DNA from: Corella eumyota
Lineage: Eukaryota > Chordata > Ascidiacea > Phlebobranchia > Corellidae
Assembly: GCA_963082875.1 (NCBI GenBank)
Contig: OY720100.1
Span: 9,796,001 to 9,860,000, forward strand
Length of the DNA: 64,000 nucleotides
Direction of reading: 5' to 3'
Shown: piece after piece, positions 39,216-51,650 of the stretch
Position numbering within the stretch: position 1 is the stretch's first letter
Layout: each line of letters opens with the position of its first letter
The notes under the pieces: model-generated
Seen by the model: only the letters and a program-made list of their open reading frames with translations
Told to the model about the DNA's origin: nothing
Database searches by the model: none
Translations under genes and position numbers: made by a program

Positions 39216-40499
39216 GGGTATAAACACCTTTAAATGAATTTTTACAACAACCAAGTCATTGTGTTTCAAAATTTATTATTTTAAAATCATAGGCTAATTA
39301 AGAATAAAAAAAGTATTAAAAGTTTAACCGTGTTACACGAATTAATTTTTTTTTTGCTTTTATTAAATCATTTTTAAATTTTGCACCTGCCAGCTGTGAT
39401 TTTATTTCAACTCCATTGAAATTTAAAATTATTTTATAAAAATTAAATTTAAAAAGGTTAATTACTTTTAATAACACATACGAACGTTGTTTAGCGTAAT
39501 TAACAGTTCACGCACACTTATTTTGAGTGAAATTAGCGGTTTCCGAAAATCAAAGAATTCATTACAGAATTAATTGACCTTAGCAACAACATAGCTGATG
39601 TCAAAATGTACAAGTATTATGAATAGAACAGTTAAAAATTCAAAAAGTTAATTAAAATAAATTAATGTGATTCGAATTTAAATAGAAAGCTCGTGAAGGT
39701 TTAATTAAAACATACCGACAATAATGGAAAGTTAAATATGCCAACTTAAATTAAATAAATATTAAATATTAAAAAAATATTAAAAATCTATTAAAACACC
39801 GTTTGTTATAATGCATAGTGTGTTGAAGATTACAACATCTTCTAATATTTTATTTCAAATTTTAATAAACAAAATCATAAAATTTGTAGTAAAAAACACA
39901 TTTTAAATAAATTATTATGTTACCTTGATGATAAAGATACGAAACTTAGGTTTGTGTTAAATAAAACTTATTGTTGGCTTTACGAAATTAAAATTTCCTG
40001 CTTCTTCAACTTTCTCAAGAATTTAAGCGATTTTATTTTTTTTGTGTTGAATCACTTAATTGTTGAGAATAATTACAGAAGGACTTTGGAAAATCATATA
40101 AGATCTTATCCATCAAAATAAAATAATGGGAGTCATTTAAAATAACATAGGCCACTCAGATTTTAGTGCAGACCAATTGTTATGTGTACAGTAATATTTT
40201 ATACATTTTTTGGATTTTTTTGTATTAATTATTTAAATAAGTTTCAGATTTTAACACAAAAATAATAATATTAAGAAAAAAAATGAAAACTCGAATTTGC
40301 GATACTTTTAGTGCACAACTGCATAGCAATGCAGTGCTCTAATATAGCATTATTTCGTCAAAAAATTGCAGTATAAATGGAAAATTGAAACATACCTAAT
40401 GCTAATCCTATTTTTTATATATTAATTTTCTATTATAAAAATTTAACTTTTCTGCCTAATTTGTCAAAAAAAAATTAGTAAAACTCGATAGCGCATCTA

Positions 40500-41110
40500 C
40501 AGGCCATTAGTCAGTCTTTAATCGTTTCAAAGCGAAAAAAGGTGGAGTTATTAATCGCGCTCCGTCTGTTGGGGTATTTTAAAACGGTTAATGAAAAAAA
40601 AGTAAATATTTATATTTTAAATATTTTAAAATACTATCCTACCCCAAATCTTTATTTAAGCAATAAAACATAATTAAATATTTGGTACAATTTTTTGTAT
40701 TAGTTTATCCTCTATCTGGAAAGGTCGACTACAAGACCTAGAGAAATAATCGTTTCTTGGCAGTTTAGGCTATTATAGGTTTTAATTGCCCGATAACTTA
40801 GCTGCTGAATAAGAGCTCTTAACGGGATCGTTAACACTACCTTCCGATGTTAACACTACGCCAAGCTGTTAACACTACACCACGCTGCCGGTTTAAAAAC
40901 AACCGCTTAAACATCACCTAAAAGACCTAAAGTAAACTTAAAACGACTATTACGTCGCTCCATTAACTGCATTAAAGCGTTAATTAAACTCTTCACCAAT
41001 CTAGCAAAAGTTGGTCATCGCTGCATCGCATCACCAATCTGGCAATGGTTGGTCATCGGTGCATCTTGCAGAACTTAGAAAGAAAATGAAACAGAACTCA
41101 GAAAGAAAAT
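40500..41110. repeat. Composite repeat, copy 2, with an embedded diverged SINE (40690-40892)
   Basis: CAGGCCATTAGTCAG, GCGAAAAAAGGTGGAG, a decayed reverse SINE ending CTACACCACGCTGCCGG, then CGCTTAAACATCACCTAAAA. This is the same block order as 29815-30480. Confidence 0.6.
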
Positions 41111-42089
41111 GAATTACTTGAACAGTCAAAAACGAACTAAAGAATGTGTGCATTTAATTACGCGCTGTAATGCTTGTTACGCTGATTACTTGAATTAAGT
41201 TAAGCATATAAAAGTAAGATTCAAGTTTTTATATCACGTTTCGTTACGTATGTACACAGTTAACAGTTAAAATAACACATAGGTAAAATAATAAAAAGTT
41301 ATAACACTCAGAATAGTGACGTCACGAATAAAAGGTATTCTAAAAAAGTATGAAAGTTTGTCTGTTTTGACTACCTAAAATACTTTTTAAGGAACTTTGG
41401 TCTTATGCTATTTTGGGTTTCATAATGTTTTACTAGATAGGAGCAATGATCGCGTAGTATTGATAGGAGGCCATACTTGTCAGTATGTAATTTTTGTGTC
41501 TTGTTGATATAAGCATATTTGGAATCATGGTTTTTCCAGGAAATATTTCCGCTGCTCTCTTAAATACATATATATCTTCACCAATAGGGGTTGCGGGTTT
41601 GTTTGGCACATGTGCTAAAAAATGTGCCAAATCAAATAAGCCAAAAAATGACACAAAAAATGTGCCAAGATAGAATGTGCCAATCTGAAAAAAATATGTG
41701 TCAATCTGCGAAATATGCTAGTAAATGTGCCAATCAATAGTAAAGGATTAAAGTAATATTAACGTTTTGGATTGTCACTGGTGTTGTACAAACAGACGAT
41801 CAATCCTGTTATGTCTGTCTGTTAGTCAGTTAGTCATTAGTGCATTGCAGATATTGTTGTATGTAGATGGCATAGTATAGTGTCTTGTCTCTTTGTAACA
41901 ATTACATAAAAATAGTTAAATTAAAGATTTTGCCCGAATTGCCATGAAGATAGCAAGCTGGTTTTGTTAGTGCATTGCCTGGTTGCTTTTTAAGTAAGCA
42001 ACATAACAATTTAAAAAGAATGTGAGCTAATTCTTAATTATGTAAGTTGAAGGTCATTAGGAAAAAGATATGTTTTAAAATAATACTGT

Positions 42090-43800
42090 AAATTATGTGC
42101 CAATTTGCAAAACTAAGCTAATTTTTAAAAATGTGCCAATAAGTTGTGGATTGTTAAAAATAATGAAATGTTTCAAGATAATAGTATAAATTATGTGCCA
42201 ATTTGCAAATCTGAGCTTATTCTTCAAAATGTGCCAATTTGCAAAATTAAGCTAGTTCTTAATTATGTGCCAATTTGCAAAATTGAACTGATTCTTAATT
42301 ATGTGCCAATAAGTTGTGGATTGTTAAGGGTAATGATATGTTTTAAGATAATAGTACAAATTATGTGCCAATTTGCAAATCTGAGCTTATACTTCAAAAT
42401 GTGTCAATTTGCAAAATTGAGCTAGTTCTTAATTATGTGCCAATATGTTGTGGATTGTTAAGGGTAATGATATGTTTTAAGATAGTGGTATAAATTATGT
42501 GCCATGTTGCAAAATTAAGCTAATTTTTCAAAATGTGCCAATTTGCAAAATTGAACTGATTCTTAATTATGTGCCAATAAGTTGTGGATTGTTAAGGGTA
42601 ATGATATGTTTTAAGATAATAGTACAAATTATGTGCCAATTTGCAAAATTGAGCTAATTTTTCAAAATGTGCCAATTTGCAAAATTGAACTGATTTTTAA
42701 TTATGTGCCAATAAGTTGTGGATTGTTAAGGATCATGATATGTTTTAAGATAATGGTATAAATTGTTGTGCCAATTTGCAAAATTAAGCCAATTTTTTAA
42801 AATGTGCTAATTTGCAAAATTGAACTGATTCTTAATTATGTGCCAATAAGTTGTGAATTGTTAAGGGTAATGATATGTTTTAAAATAGGGGTATAAATTA
42901 TGTGCCAATTTGCAAATCTGAGCTTCTTCTTCAAAATGTGCCAATTTGCAAAATTGAGTTTATTCTTAAAAGTGTGCCAATTTGCAAAATTGAGCTATTT
43001 CTTAATTATGTGCCAATAAGTTGTGGATTGTTAAGGGTATTAATATGTTTTAATATAATGAGATAAATTATGTGCCAATTTGCAAATCTGAGCATATTCT
43101 TCAAAATGTGCAAATCTGAGCATATTCAAAAATATGAATTTGCAAAATTGAGTTTATTTCTAAAAGTGTGCCAATTTGCAAAATTGAGCTAGTTCTTAAT
43201 TATGTGCCAATATGTTGTGAATTGTTAAGGGTAATGATATGTTTTAAGATAGTGGTATAAATTATGTGCCAATTTGCAAATCTGACCTTATTCTTCAAAA
43301 TGTGCCAATTTGCAAAATTTTCTTAATTATGTGCCAATAAGTTGTGGATTGTTAAGAGTAGTGATATATTTTAAGATAGGGGTATAAATCTTGTGCCAAT
43401 TTGCAAATCTGAGCTTATTCTTCAAAATGTGCCAATTTCCAAAATTGAGCTAATTTTTCAAAATGTGCCAATTTGCAAATTTGAGCTAATTCGCAGTTAT
43501 GTGCCAATAAGTTATGGATTGTTAAGGTTAATAATATGTTTTAAGACGTTAGTATAAATTATGTGCCAATTTGCAAAATTAAGCTAATTTTTCAAAATGT
43601 GCCAATTTGCAAAATTGAACTGATTCTTAATTATGTTCCAATAAGTTGTGGATTGTTAAGGGTAATGATATGTTTTAAGATAATAGTACGAATTAAGTGC
43701 CAATTTACAAATCTGGGCTTATTCTCAAAAAATGTGCCAATTTGCAAAATTGAGCTAATTCTTCAAAATGTGCCAATTTGCAAAATTGAGCTATGTTTAA
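42090..43800. repeat. Two-level tandem array in element C
   Basis: Short units of about 35 bp (ATGTGCCAATTTGCAAAAT, then TGAGCTAATTCTT) alternate with a longer module containing AAGTTGTGGATTGTTAAGGG and TAATGATATGTTTTAAGATA. The longer module recurs about ten times, so there is a higher-order repeat. Open frames at 42144-42425 and 43563-43811 are translations of the array (VPICKIELILNY repeats), not genes. Bases 43850-44520 are a decayed continuation with AAAATGTGACAAAAA phrases. Confidence 0.85.
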
Positions 43801-44992
43801 ATAATGTTTAAAAACTAACTGTTTTTTATAGGTTTTTATAAATATACTTTTTAAATGTTTTTATATAATCCAACAAGATGTGTGAATTGCCAGTGTGCCA
43901 ATTTGAAAAATGTGTCAATTTGAAAAAAAAGTACGATATGGGAAGATAGGACAATCTGAAAATTTTTAAAATGTGTTAAAAGAATATTGTACAAATTTAA
44001 TAAAAGGCCAATACTTGGAAAAAAATTGTCAAATTGTGTCAAAAAGTTTAAAAAATGTGCCAACAAAAAATGGGCAAGTTTCTAAAATAATAATAATAAT
44101 TCACAAACGATATTTACAAATTTTACAAAATTAAAATTGTTACAAACTGTAAATAAAATAAAAATTAAAAATGTGACAAAAAATGCTTGTGATTAAGATA
44201 AATGTTCAAATCAAAGATTTTTAATGGAAATTTAGGTAGTAAATACAATATGACAAAAAATAAAAATGGGACAAAAAAATGTGAAAATCTATGGTTTTTA
44301 AAAAAAATTTACAAATGTGTCAAAAAAGAAAAACTGTTTTAACCAGTTTAAAATGTGCAAAGCTATAGTTTTAAAAAAAATTTTATGTATGAATAAATAT
44401 TTAACAAAAAGGTGTCGAAAAATTGTGCCAACAAGATATTAATAAATGCACAAAACCTAATAATAATTTTTAAAAATGTGTCAAAAGTATAAAAATGCTA
44501 ATTTGGATTAAATGTGCTATTAAAAATACAGGTCCAATAAAAAATGGTCGTTTTTCAATAAAGTTAAAATATATATGCTTTAATACATCTTAAAATGTAT
44601 CATTATAAAACGTGTTAAAAATGATTTTTTGATTTTTTTGTTTTTTTTAATATTTTAAAAATCAGTGATTAATGTATAAAGTTTAATTTGTCGTATGATA
44701 TAAAAGCAATACAATAAAACCGCTGATTAAAAATGTTTTTTCGCTGATTAAAAAATGAGTTTTTAAATTTTAAGGATAATGTAAAGATTTTTCTAAATAT
44801 AATAGTTTAGATATCGCAAGTTTAACCATTAATCACGTTTAAAAAATTACATAAAAATATAAATTTTGGATAACATGATTTATCTATAGCGATACCAAAA
44901 AAGTTTAATTATAAATTTATTTTTGTTGTTATAATTGGAATACCTAGATTGTTCAACAAAGTTAAAAATTTGAAATTGATTTTTAAATTTAA

Positions 44993-46399
44993 AGAGATGG
45001 TTCGGTCGCAGAGTTTCTATTTTAATTATGTTGGAATTTCTCCAACTTGCACGAGAATAACATTATAAATTGGTCAAGTAGTTTTTGAGATATCGGGACT
45101 TAAATATTGTAAATAGGGAAAGTCCCAACGCCGCTCGCGAGTCACGTGACGCACGACGTCATCGTCGCAAGATCATATGTTGGCAGATATAGGAAAATGA
45201 CCTTATTTTGTCCTCTCTGAGCCGTTTGTTGCACTTTTTTTAAATTTTTTTTGCAGAACACAAACTTAACATAAAAAGCAATATTTAGTCATATTATATA
45301 AGACATTTTTTACTTTTAAAATATTTTTAATTAGGTAGGCTGTATTTGAAAAATTCAAACAAAATAAGTTTATGTTGTTAATTTTGGAAATTTACAAGCC
45401 AGAAACGGCCAATATTGACTGACAAACACTTGCAAGAAACAGACAGGTCAACTAAGTGTTACTGAAGCAAAGTTTACTTGTTAGAACAGTAAGTTTTGCT
45501 TAAATCTTAATATACCCGACAATTTTGTTGGGTATCATATAAAAATAGTTCTAATCACTAAACGTCACATGGGTTAAGACACATAAAGTATATTATACAT
45601 CAATAAATTATAAACTAAATATTCTGGTTAATATCTGTTTTTTTAATTAATAACTCCAAACAATTTTTAATATAACGTACAATATACGTAAGTACTTGTA
45701 CCCCTGGCAACAAATATTAGTGTTTGCTGCCTTTCTTCACTTTAGTTTGTGCTTTACACTTGTAAAAATATATTTAAAATAATTGTTATAGTATAACTAA
45801 AATAAAAGTATATATCGTCTATATAGGCTATATACGCTAGTTTGAACAATTTGACAATATATTAGTTAACAACAATAAAGTGGTTTTATTTTAAACAAAA
45901 CTAAGACTGTGTTAACTGTAAACTTTGCTTTAATAGGACTTAGTTGACCTGTCTTTTTCTTGCAAGAGTTTGTAAGCGTTTTTGGCTGGTAAACTTTTAA
46001 AATTAACACCATAGCCATAATTTGTTAAAAATTTTTAAATACGGCCTACCCAATTAAAAATACTTAAAAAGTAACAACTGTCTTATATAATATGGATAAA
46101 TTTTGCTTTTCATGCTAAGTTTGTTTTTTGCAAAAAAAAATTAAAAAAAAGGCACAACAAACGGCTTAGAGAGGGCAAAATAAGGTTATTTTTCTATGTC
46201 TGCCAGCAAATGACTTACGACGATGACGTCGTGCGTCACGTGACTCGCGGGCGTAGGGATTTTCCCTATTTACAATATTTGCCTTCAAATGACGATATCT
46301 CAAAAACTACTTGACTAATTTTTAAAATAATCGTATCCTTGTGCAAGTTGGAAAAATTCCAACACAATTAAAAAAAAACTTTGCGACCGAACCATCTCT
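44993..46399. mobile_element. Complete foldback element (TTAA target) with about 500-bp inverted arms
   Basis: The termini AGAGATGGTTCGGTCGCA and TGCGACCGAACCATCTCT are perfect inverted repeats, and TTAA lies outside both ends (44989-44992 and 46400-46403). The arms stay alignable for about 500 bp and include a conserved GC-rich block (GCGAGTCACGTGACGCACG, then ACGTCATCGTCG) at about 45136-45167 and, inverted, 46212-46245. TTAA duplications are typical of piggyBac-like elements, although the terminal bases are unlike classic piggyBac. No coding capacity in the 1407 bp. Confidence 0.8.
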
Positions 46400-47789
46400 T
46401 TAAGTAAATAAATTTTAATTGTCCTATAATAACCCTTGCTAAAAATTTGTTACAAAATAACTAGTTGATCATTTTAAATAGTTAGTTCTTATTTATAATT
46501 GCAGGGTGCATACATTGATTCACTGTCAATCATCACTTAAAAATCGATATTAAAAAGGTGTAATAAATGAAAAAACGCGACTAATATTTATATTTTATAT
46601 GAATTTATTGCGTAATAACCTTTTTTTATGTTACATGACAGGCACTGTTAGAATTTTAGTACTAGACTGAAGTATTTGTGGAAAATATTTTTTAACGATT
46701 TTTTAATTAAGAAATAAATGTAGTTGAACTTTTTATTCTATTAAAGGGTCTTTGACAGACGGTAACGAACGTCATTGAAATTTTAAAAGTTTTAACCAAC
46801 AAATACTGAATGGAATATTACAAAATATCAGTGGTCTGAATGAAAATTTTTGCATAGAATCAAGTACAAATATTAAACATTGCTGAAAGCAATAATATAT
46901 CGTAAAATAATGTAGATTTTGTTTTATATATGTATACCTTTATATTTTCATGATTTACGATTGTGGGTATATTTTATATTTAAAAAAATATTTTATATTT
47001 AAATCTGCGAGAATGCGCAACGATTACTGTTTTTTATAATAAAATCCATATGCGTATTCTTTTTCGTTTTGTCCAGAAATTTATGTATGCTTTTCCGAAC
47101 GATTTAACATTCTGAAAAGCGAAATTTTTTACTAATTTTTTTGAGTTATTGAAAGATTTTAAAATTATAATTAAGTTTATAAATTATGTTTTTTTTTATT
47201 ATCTCTATTGTTCGTAATGTATTTTTTACTTCTTGTCGTTTTTTTAAATAAAGAAAAAAATTTATTTGGTTTGGGCGCAAAAACTCATAAATAGTTGGGG
47301 TTTAAAGTAAGGTTTAAAATTAGTTTTTTGCACATTATTTAATATTTAATTGTTTACTTTGTTGTTTGTGATTTTGTATTGCATGATTTGTTCCATTTTT
47401 ATTTTTAATCTATATTGAAAGTCACTAATAAAGTAGATTTAATTTTTTAACAAGTTGGTTTAATTCATATAACTGCACCTTTAAAAACATACTATTAGTA
47501 CCATATGGTTAATTGGCATTTTTGTCATTATCTTTGAAATTATATTTTAATTCCTAATGTTTTTAAACGTGATGGTAATGTTGCTTGTTGTTTTAATAAG
47601 CCAATTTTTTATCGCTGTGAATAACTATAACTTCTTATTTATAATTTCCAATATAAAAGAGAAATTAGCTAATCTTGTTGTTAGACAGAAACTCAAAGAA
47701 ACAGTAACTTTGCTAGTAAATCTATTGTAGCTCGTTTGGGAAACAATAATGCGTCATAATGTTTTATCGAGATTACCCATGTACTTATA

Positions 47790-48060
47790 ATGCAATTGGA
47801 CACGTATATAAATATTCGTAAAAGTGATGACATTACTCAACTGGAATTTGAACATAGTTTAAAAGATGTTAATTTTGCAATTATCCAAGAAACACATTTG
47901 AATAAGATCTTAAATAATAAAATGACATGCTTTATTATTATACAAATAAACAACCCAACAAACATAATATGTTTCAAGGTTACTTATAAACGCAATAAAA
48001 ATGCATTTTCATATCGAAGTAAATGTGATTATTACTACATATTACTAGAAAACATATGAG
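47790..48060 (+). pseudogene. Possible LINE endonuclease scrap
   Basis: A short frame encodes 'SLKDVNFAIIQETHLNK', which resembles the QETH motif region of the endonuclease domain of non-LTR retrotransposons. Nothing else of a LINE is recognisable around it. It may be coincidence. Confidence 0.25.

Positions 48061-48061
<1 letters not shown>

Positions 48062-48093
<32 letters not shown>
48062..48093. repeat. AT dinucleotide microsatellite
   Basis: About 15 AT repeats with no interruptions, inside element C. Confidence 0.9.
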
Positions 48094-48096
<3 letters not shown>

Positions 48097-48654
48097 GTAT
48101 TGTAGTAAAAGTACTACGTTTTACCTATACTACATTTTTTTGTCGTATTTGAAGTTTTTGCCACCAATAAACACTGTAATAACAAAATATTTGAGAGAAA
48201 TTATACGATTTAAATGTTTAATTTTGATTTTTGCGTTCCTATAAATATCTATAAATAGAAAATATTTTAATAAAAAGGCTTTTAGTTTGTTGCAAATTAC
48301 GTCGTCGATATTAATAATAAAAGCACCTTTTTTTAGTAGACTAAAATTAAAAAAATAAAAAACTTGTAATTTGCTGTGATAATTTAATTTTGGCGTAAGT
48401 TTTTTTTTTAATCTGCAAACGTCTCCGAAAATCACATTGTTTTTTTAAATAAAATATTTAAAAGTGCGATTTTTTAAAGTCTTTGTGATTTAATCATGGC
48501 ATAAACAAATTTATTTTTATTTTATTTTTAAAAACACTTTTATCTTCATATATATTTATTTGTAATCGAATTAGATTTTAATCACTAATATAAATTTATT
48601 ATAAATAATAATAAAAAAAAATTAAAACAAATAAAAAATAAATAAAAAAGTGTT

Positions 48655-48915
48655 ACACTGGCAAGATAGTGTAGTGGTTTAAATAATTCTATAACTGGAG
48701 GTCTTAAATTCGTTTTCAACTGTTTTTATGCTGTAACATCATTAGGAAAGCGCTGTATGCGGTATAAACTCCTGCTGCCTACACTCAACCAGCAGCTTAT
48801 TATTGGGCGATTATAATCTATGATATTCCAAAGTCAATTCGAGATAAGGTCTGGGTAACAAATGTTACTTCATGTATAAATCTTAAAGCTTACCTTCTCA
48901 CATCATTGATAAATA
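48655..48915 (+). mobile_element. Diverged SINE copy
   Basis: A tRNA-like head (AGATAGTGTAGTGGTTTAAA) and body phrases ATAAACTCCTGCTG and GGGCGATTATAATCTATGAT match the abundant SINE with many substitutions. It lies inside element C. Confidence 0.65.
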
Positions 48916-49171
48916 AACGTAAAATAAGAAAAATTATTTGGCAACGGCACATTTATCATTTGGCACATATTTTGTGCCAATATTTAGCACATATTTTTAC
49001 CATTTCATTTGGCACATATTTTGTGCCATTTTTTGGCACATTTTGTTTGGCACATTTTTTGGCACATGTGCCAATTAAACCCGCAAGCCCGTCCCATCTT
49101 CACTTTTTACGCAGTTACCATACTCTAATGTTTGAAGAGTTTAACAGTTATACTCAAATTCTGAAGTTAAA

Positions 49172-51396
49172 ATGACAGTTACTGCAACAAATATTTTTTT
49201 ATTTGTTCCCAATTTTATTGGTAAGTTTTAGTTTTTTTATGCCTAAAAAGTACAAATAATCCCATTTTGTTTTACAACAATATGTGTTTGTAGCATGCCT
49301 GGCTTTGCCTGCCAATTGTATATAAAGTTTATTTGAATATAAGAAAAAGGGTGGGCTAAACTGTTAAACTAAAATATCTAACTTGTACATTTCTCACCAA
49401 ATGCAAATAAAATGACCACAAAATCTGAAAATTGCAACTCTCGAAAGACCACAAGTCACAACTAACTACCAAACTATAAAAAATTTAAACAAACTTAAAA
49501 AACTCTTTAGTATTACAAATTATCTTTTTAAAATGTAGTGTATGAATTATTGCAATAAACAATTATATCACATCGGTTCAAGTTATACATTGCACAAAGT
49601 GATGTACAGCTGATAAGCGTTTCAAATAATCATCATTTATTTATTTTTATTAATTATATAAATTCCTACACACATCACAGCCAAAAAAATTTATATCAGC
49701 CAAAAAAATTTATGTGTTTTTATCTGGTAAATAAGCAAATTTGCATACAACATTGATGACATAATTGCTTTTGCCAAAATCATTTGCGAAATAATTAAAC
49801 AATACCACATCACAAACCCTGTAAGAAAATTATAGCACGTATTTTTGTTACTAAACCAATTGAAAACCCTTTCATGTACCAATCTGGAAAGTAGGGCAGT
49901 TTTCGCAGTTTTCACAGGTACCAAAATTACTGGTCTACGCGTGCACGTCTGATCTATGTTGCATGTTTACGCGAGTTATCTAGACACCAGGAGTGCGGTA
50001 AAATACCAGAGCACCTAACTTGTAGAGTAATTATGTAGTAGGTTACTTTGTGGTCTAGAAGTGTTTAAACTAAATTTAAAAAAAGTTTAGGGGATTAGGA
50101 CAAATTTGGTATGATTCAATGACTTGTATCAACTAACAAAAAATATTTGTTTTTTATTTTGTTAAACTTTGTTTTTTTTTACACAAAAAATGCAGGTTAC
50201 ATTAGAATAGTCCTTGCTATAACATCATTTTACTACATGCCCTTTGATTACATGAAAGCAGTATTTTTTTACTTATCTAGTGGATTTTTAGATGTTTTTG
50301 ACGGCTACGCTGCTCGTGCTTTAGATCAGGTTCGTTTTGATTTTTCAGAACTGTTAAGCTTTAAATTTTGGCACTGTCAACATATAAACAAAATTTGCTA
50401 AAATGTTTAAATGCTGTTCGTTTGACTTTAAATATTGTTTCTTAGTCAACTAAATTTGGAGCAATGTTGGATCAGCTAACAGATAGGGTTGCGACAGCTT
50501 GCCTTGTTTTAACACTTTCATCATTTTATCCTAAATATATATTTTGGTTTCAAATGAGGTAGCCTATATATTTCATTGTTACTTTATGCTGTAGATTCAA
50601 ATTTGCATCCTGTAAGCAAAATAAATATTTTCTCCACTAGAGCATTTTTTGAATAAATGTTATTTGTTCCTTTTTTACAATATATACAATTTGTTTTTAG
50701 CATTATGTTGGATATTTCAAGTCATTGGTTGCATTTGCACACCTCTTTATTACAAGGTTCCTCAAGTCATAAATCTATAGGACTGAAGGATAATCCAATT
50801 ATGAGGATATATTATACTTCTAAGGTATCTTAATATTAAAAATAATATTAAACATGAAAACAAAAATAGCGATTGAAGTACTAATTTGACATCTTTTTTG
50901 TTATTTAAAAAATTGGTAATTTTTCCTGATTATTATTCTTTTGGCTAAGTTGGGCTTCCGACAAGCAAGTCCTTTTGCTGCTTTTCGATAGTAGTTATTT
51001 AATATTTAACAAAACTTTTGTTTCCATAAAACATTTTTTTTTAATTTCCCACCACTTTTACATGAAATCAATACTAATCCATGTTTTTCTACAGCCAGTT
51101 TTATTTATAATGTGTTGTGGAAATGAATTATTTTATTCGATGCTATATCTCCTATATTTCACAGAAGGTCCAGCGGGTATGTTTTTGTGTAAATCAAACT
51201 GTTTTTGTTATTTATATGAGAACATCATTACTAAAAACAAAATTTTGTAGTTGCTGGTGTAAGTCTTTTGAGAATAATTCTGTATTGTTCTGCACCGATA
51301 ATGGCAATCAAATCTTTAATAAGCCTTATTCATTTAATTGATGCTTCTGGAAGACTTGCAAACATTGATGCCAATGATCGAAACAAAACTCAGTAA
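49172..51396 (+). CDS. CDIPT: CDIPT, phosphatidylinositol synthase
   Basis: Six exons: 49172-49220, 50196-50329, 50446-50558, 50701-50824, 51095-51176 and 51251-51396 (TAA). They total 648 nt, 215 residues, against 213 in human. The enzyme condenses CDP-diacylglycerol with myo-inositol in the ER membrane to give phosphatidylinositol. The start 'MTVTATNIFLFVPNFIGYIR' matches the family's N-terminus. The CDP-alcohol phosphatidyltransferase motif D-G-x2-A-R-x8-G-x3-D-x3-D is intact ('DGYAARALDQ' then 'STKFGAMLDQLTDR'). Later segments 'SSHWLHLHTSLLQGS', 'MRIYYTSKP' and 'CCGNELFYSMLYLLYFTEGP' are hallmarks of CDIPT. All splice phases agree. Its start codon is only 68 bases from the flank of the 7.5-kb element C, so its upstream region has been remodelled by that insertion. 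Confidence 0.96.
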
Positions 51397-51644
51397 CAAA
51401 TCATTTTAGTCTTTGATTCAAAAAAAGTTTTTTAATCTTTTTAAATGTAAACTGGCCTATACCTTTTTTTATGTTAAAATAATTGTTTTATTATTTTTTA
51501 TAAATAATGCTTTTTCCATGATTTTAAAACGAGTGCAGTAAAATTTTAAACGAATACACCTTTAAAATATATTTTGGTAGAACTGCTAATTCTACTTTTT
51601 CGTTAATACTATTTTTTTAATGAAGATTTTTTAGTTTACGTGCT

Positions 51645-51650
51645 AATAAA
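51645..51650 (+). terminator. Candidate polyadenylation signal of CDIPT
   Basis: AATAAA about 250 bases after the stop; the 3' UTR is AT-rich and other signals could be used. Confidence 0.4.

Larger units (their letters stand above)
38206..41573. other. Repeat-rich spacer upstream of TRPA
   Basis: AT-rich sequence with a Helitron-like copy (38691-39215) and a composite repeat copy (40500-41110). I find no gene in it. It must contain the TRPA promoter, but I recognise no motif. Confidence 0.45.
41582..49095. mobile_element. Palindromic element C: 7.5 kb, inverted ends and 8-bp duplication
   Basis: The left end (GGGGTTGCGGG, then TTGGCACATGTGC) and the right end (GGCACATGTGCC, then AAACCCGCAAGCCCG) are inverted repeats. 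The flanks are ATCTTCAC at 41574-41581 and 49096-49103, a perfect 8-bp duplication. The arms repeat TGTGCCA phrases, at the left as a long tandem array and at the right (about 48955-49075) as inverted TTGGCACA phrases. The interior also holds a foldback element, an AT microsatellite, a SINE and a possible LINE scrap. I find no transposase. A solitary related end is at 56695-56800. The right end lies 76 bases before the CDIPT start codon. Confidence 0.7.

Noticed and set aside
42090-43800. Possible CRISPR-like array of regular repeats
   Set aside because: Eukaryotic context, no unique spacers of constant length, no cas genes; units are degenerate and merge into higher-order tandem repeats.
42144-43811. 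Repeat-peptide genes (VPICKIELILNY frames)
   Set aside because: They are the tandem array translated; stops fall irregularly and no start or splice context supports coding.
44993-46399. LTR element suggested by long terminal repeats
   Set aside because: The repeats are inverted, not direct, and there are no coding traces between them.
41582-49095. Large self-synthesising DNA virus-like element, because of size and inverted ends
   Set aside because: Flanking duplication is 8 bp, no capsid, polymerase or integrase-like frames are seen, and the interior is satellites and other repeats.
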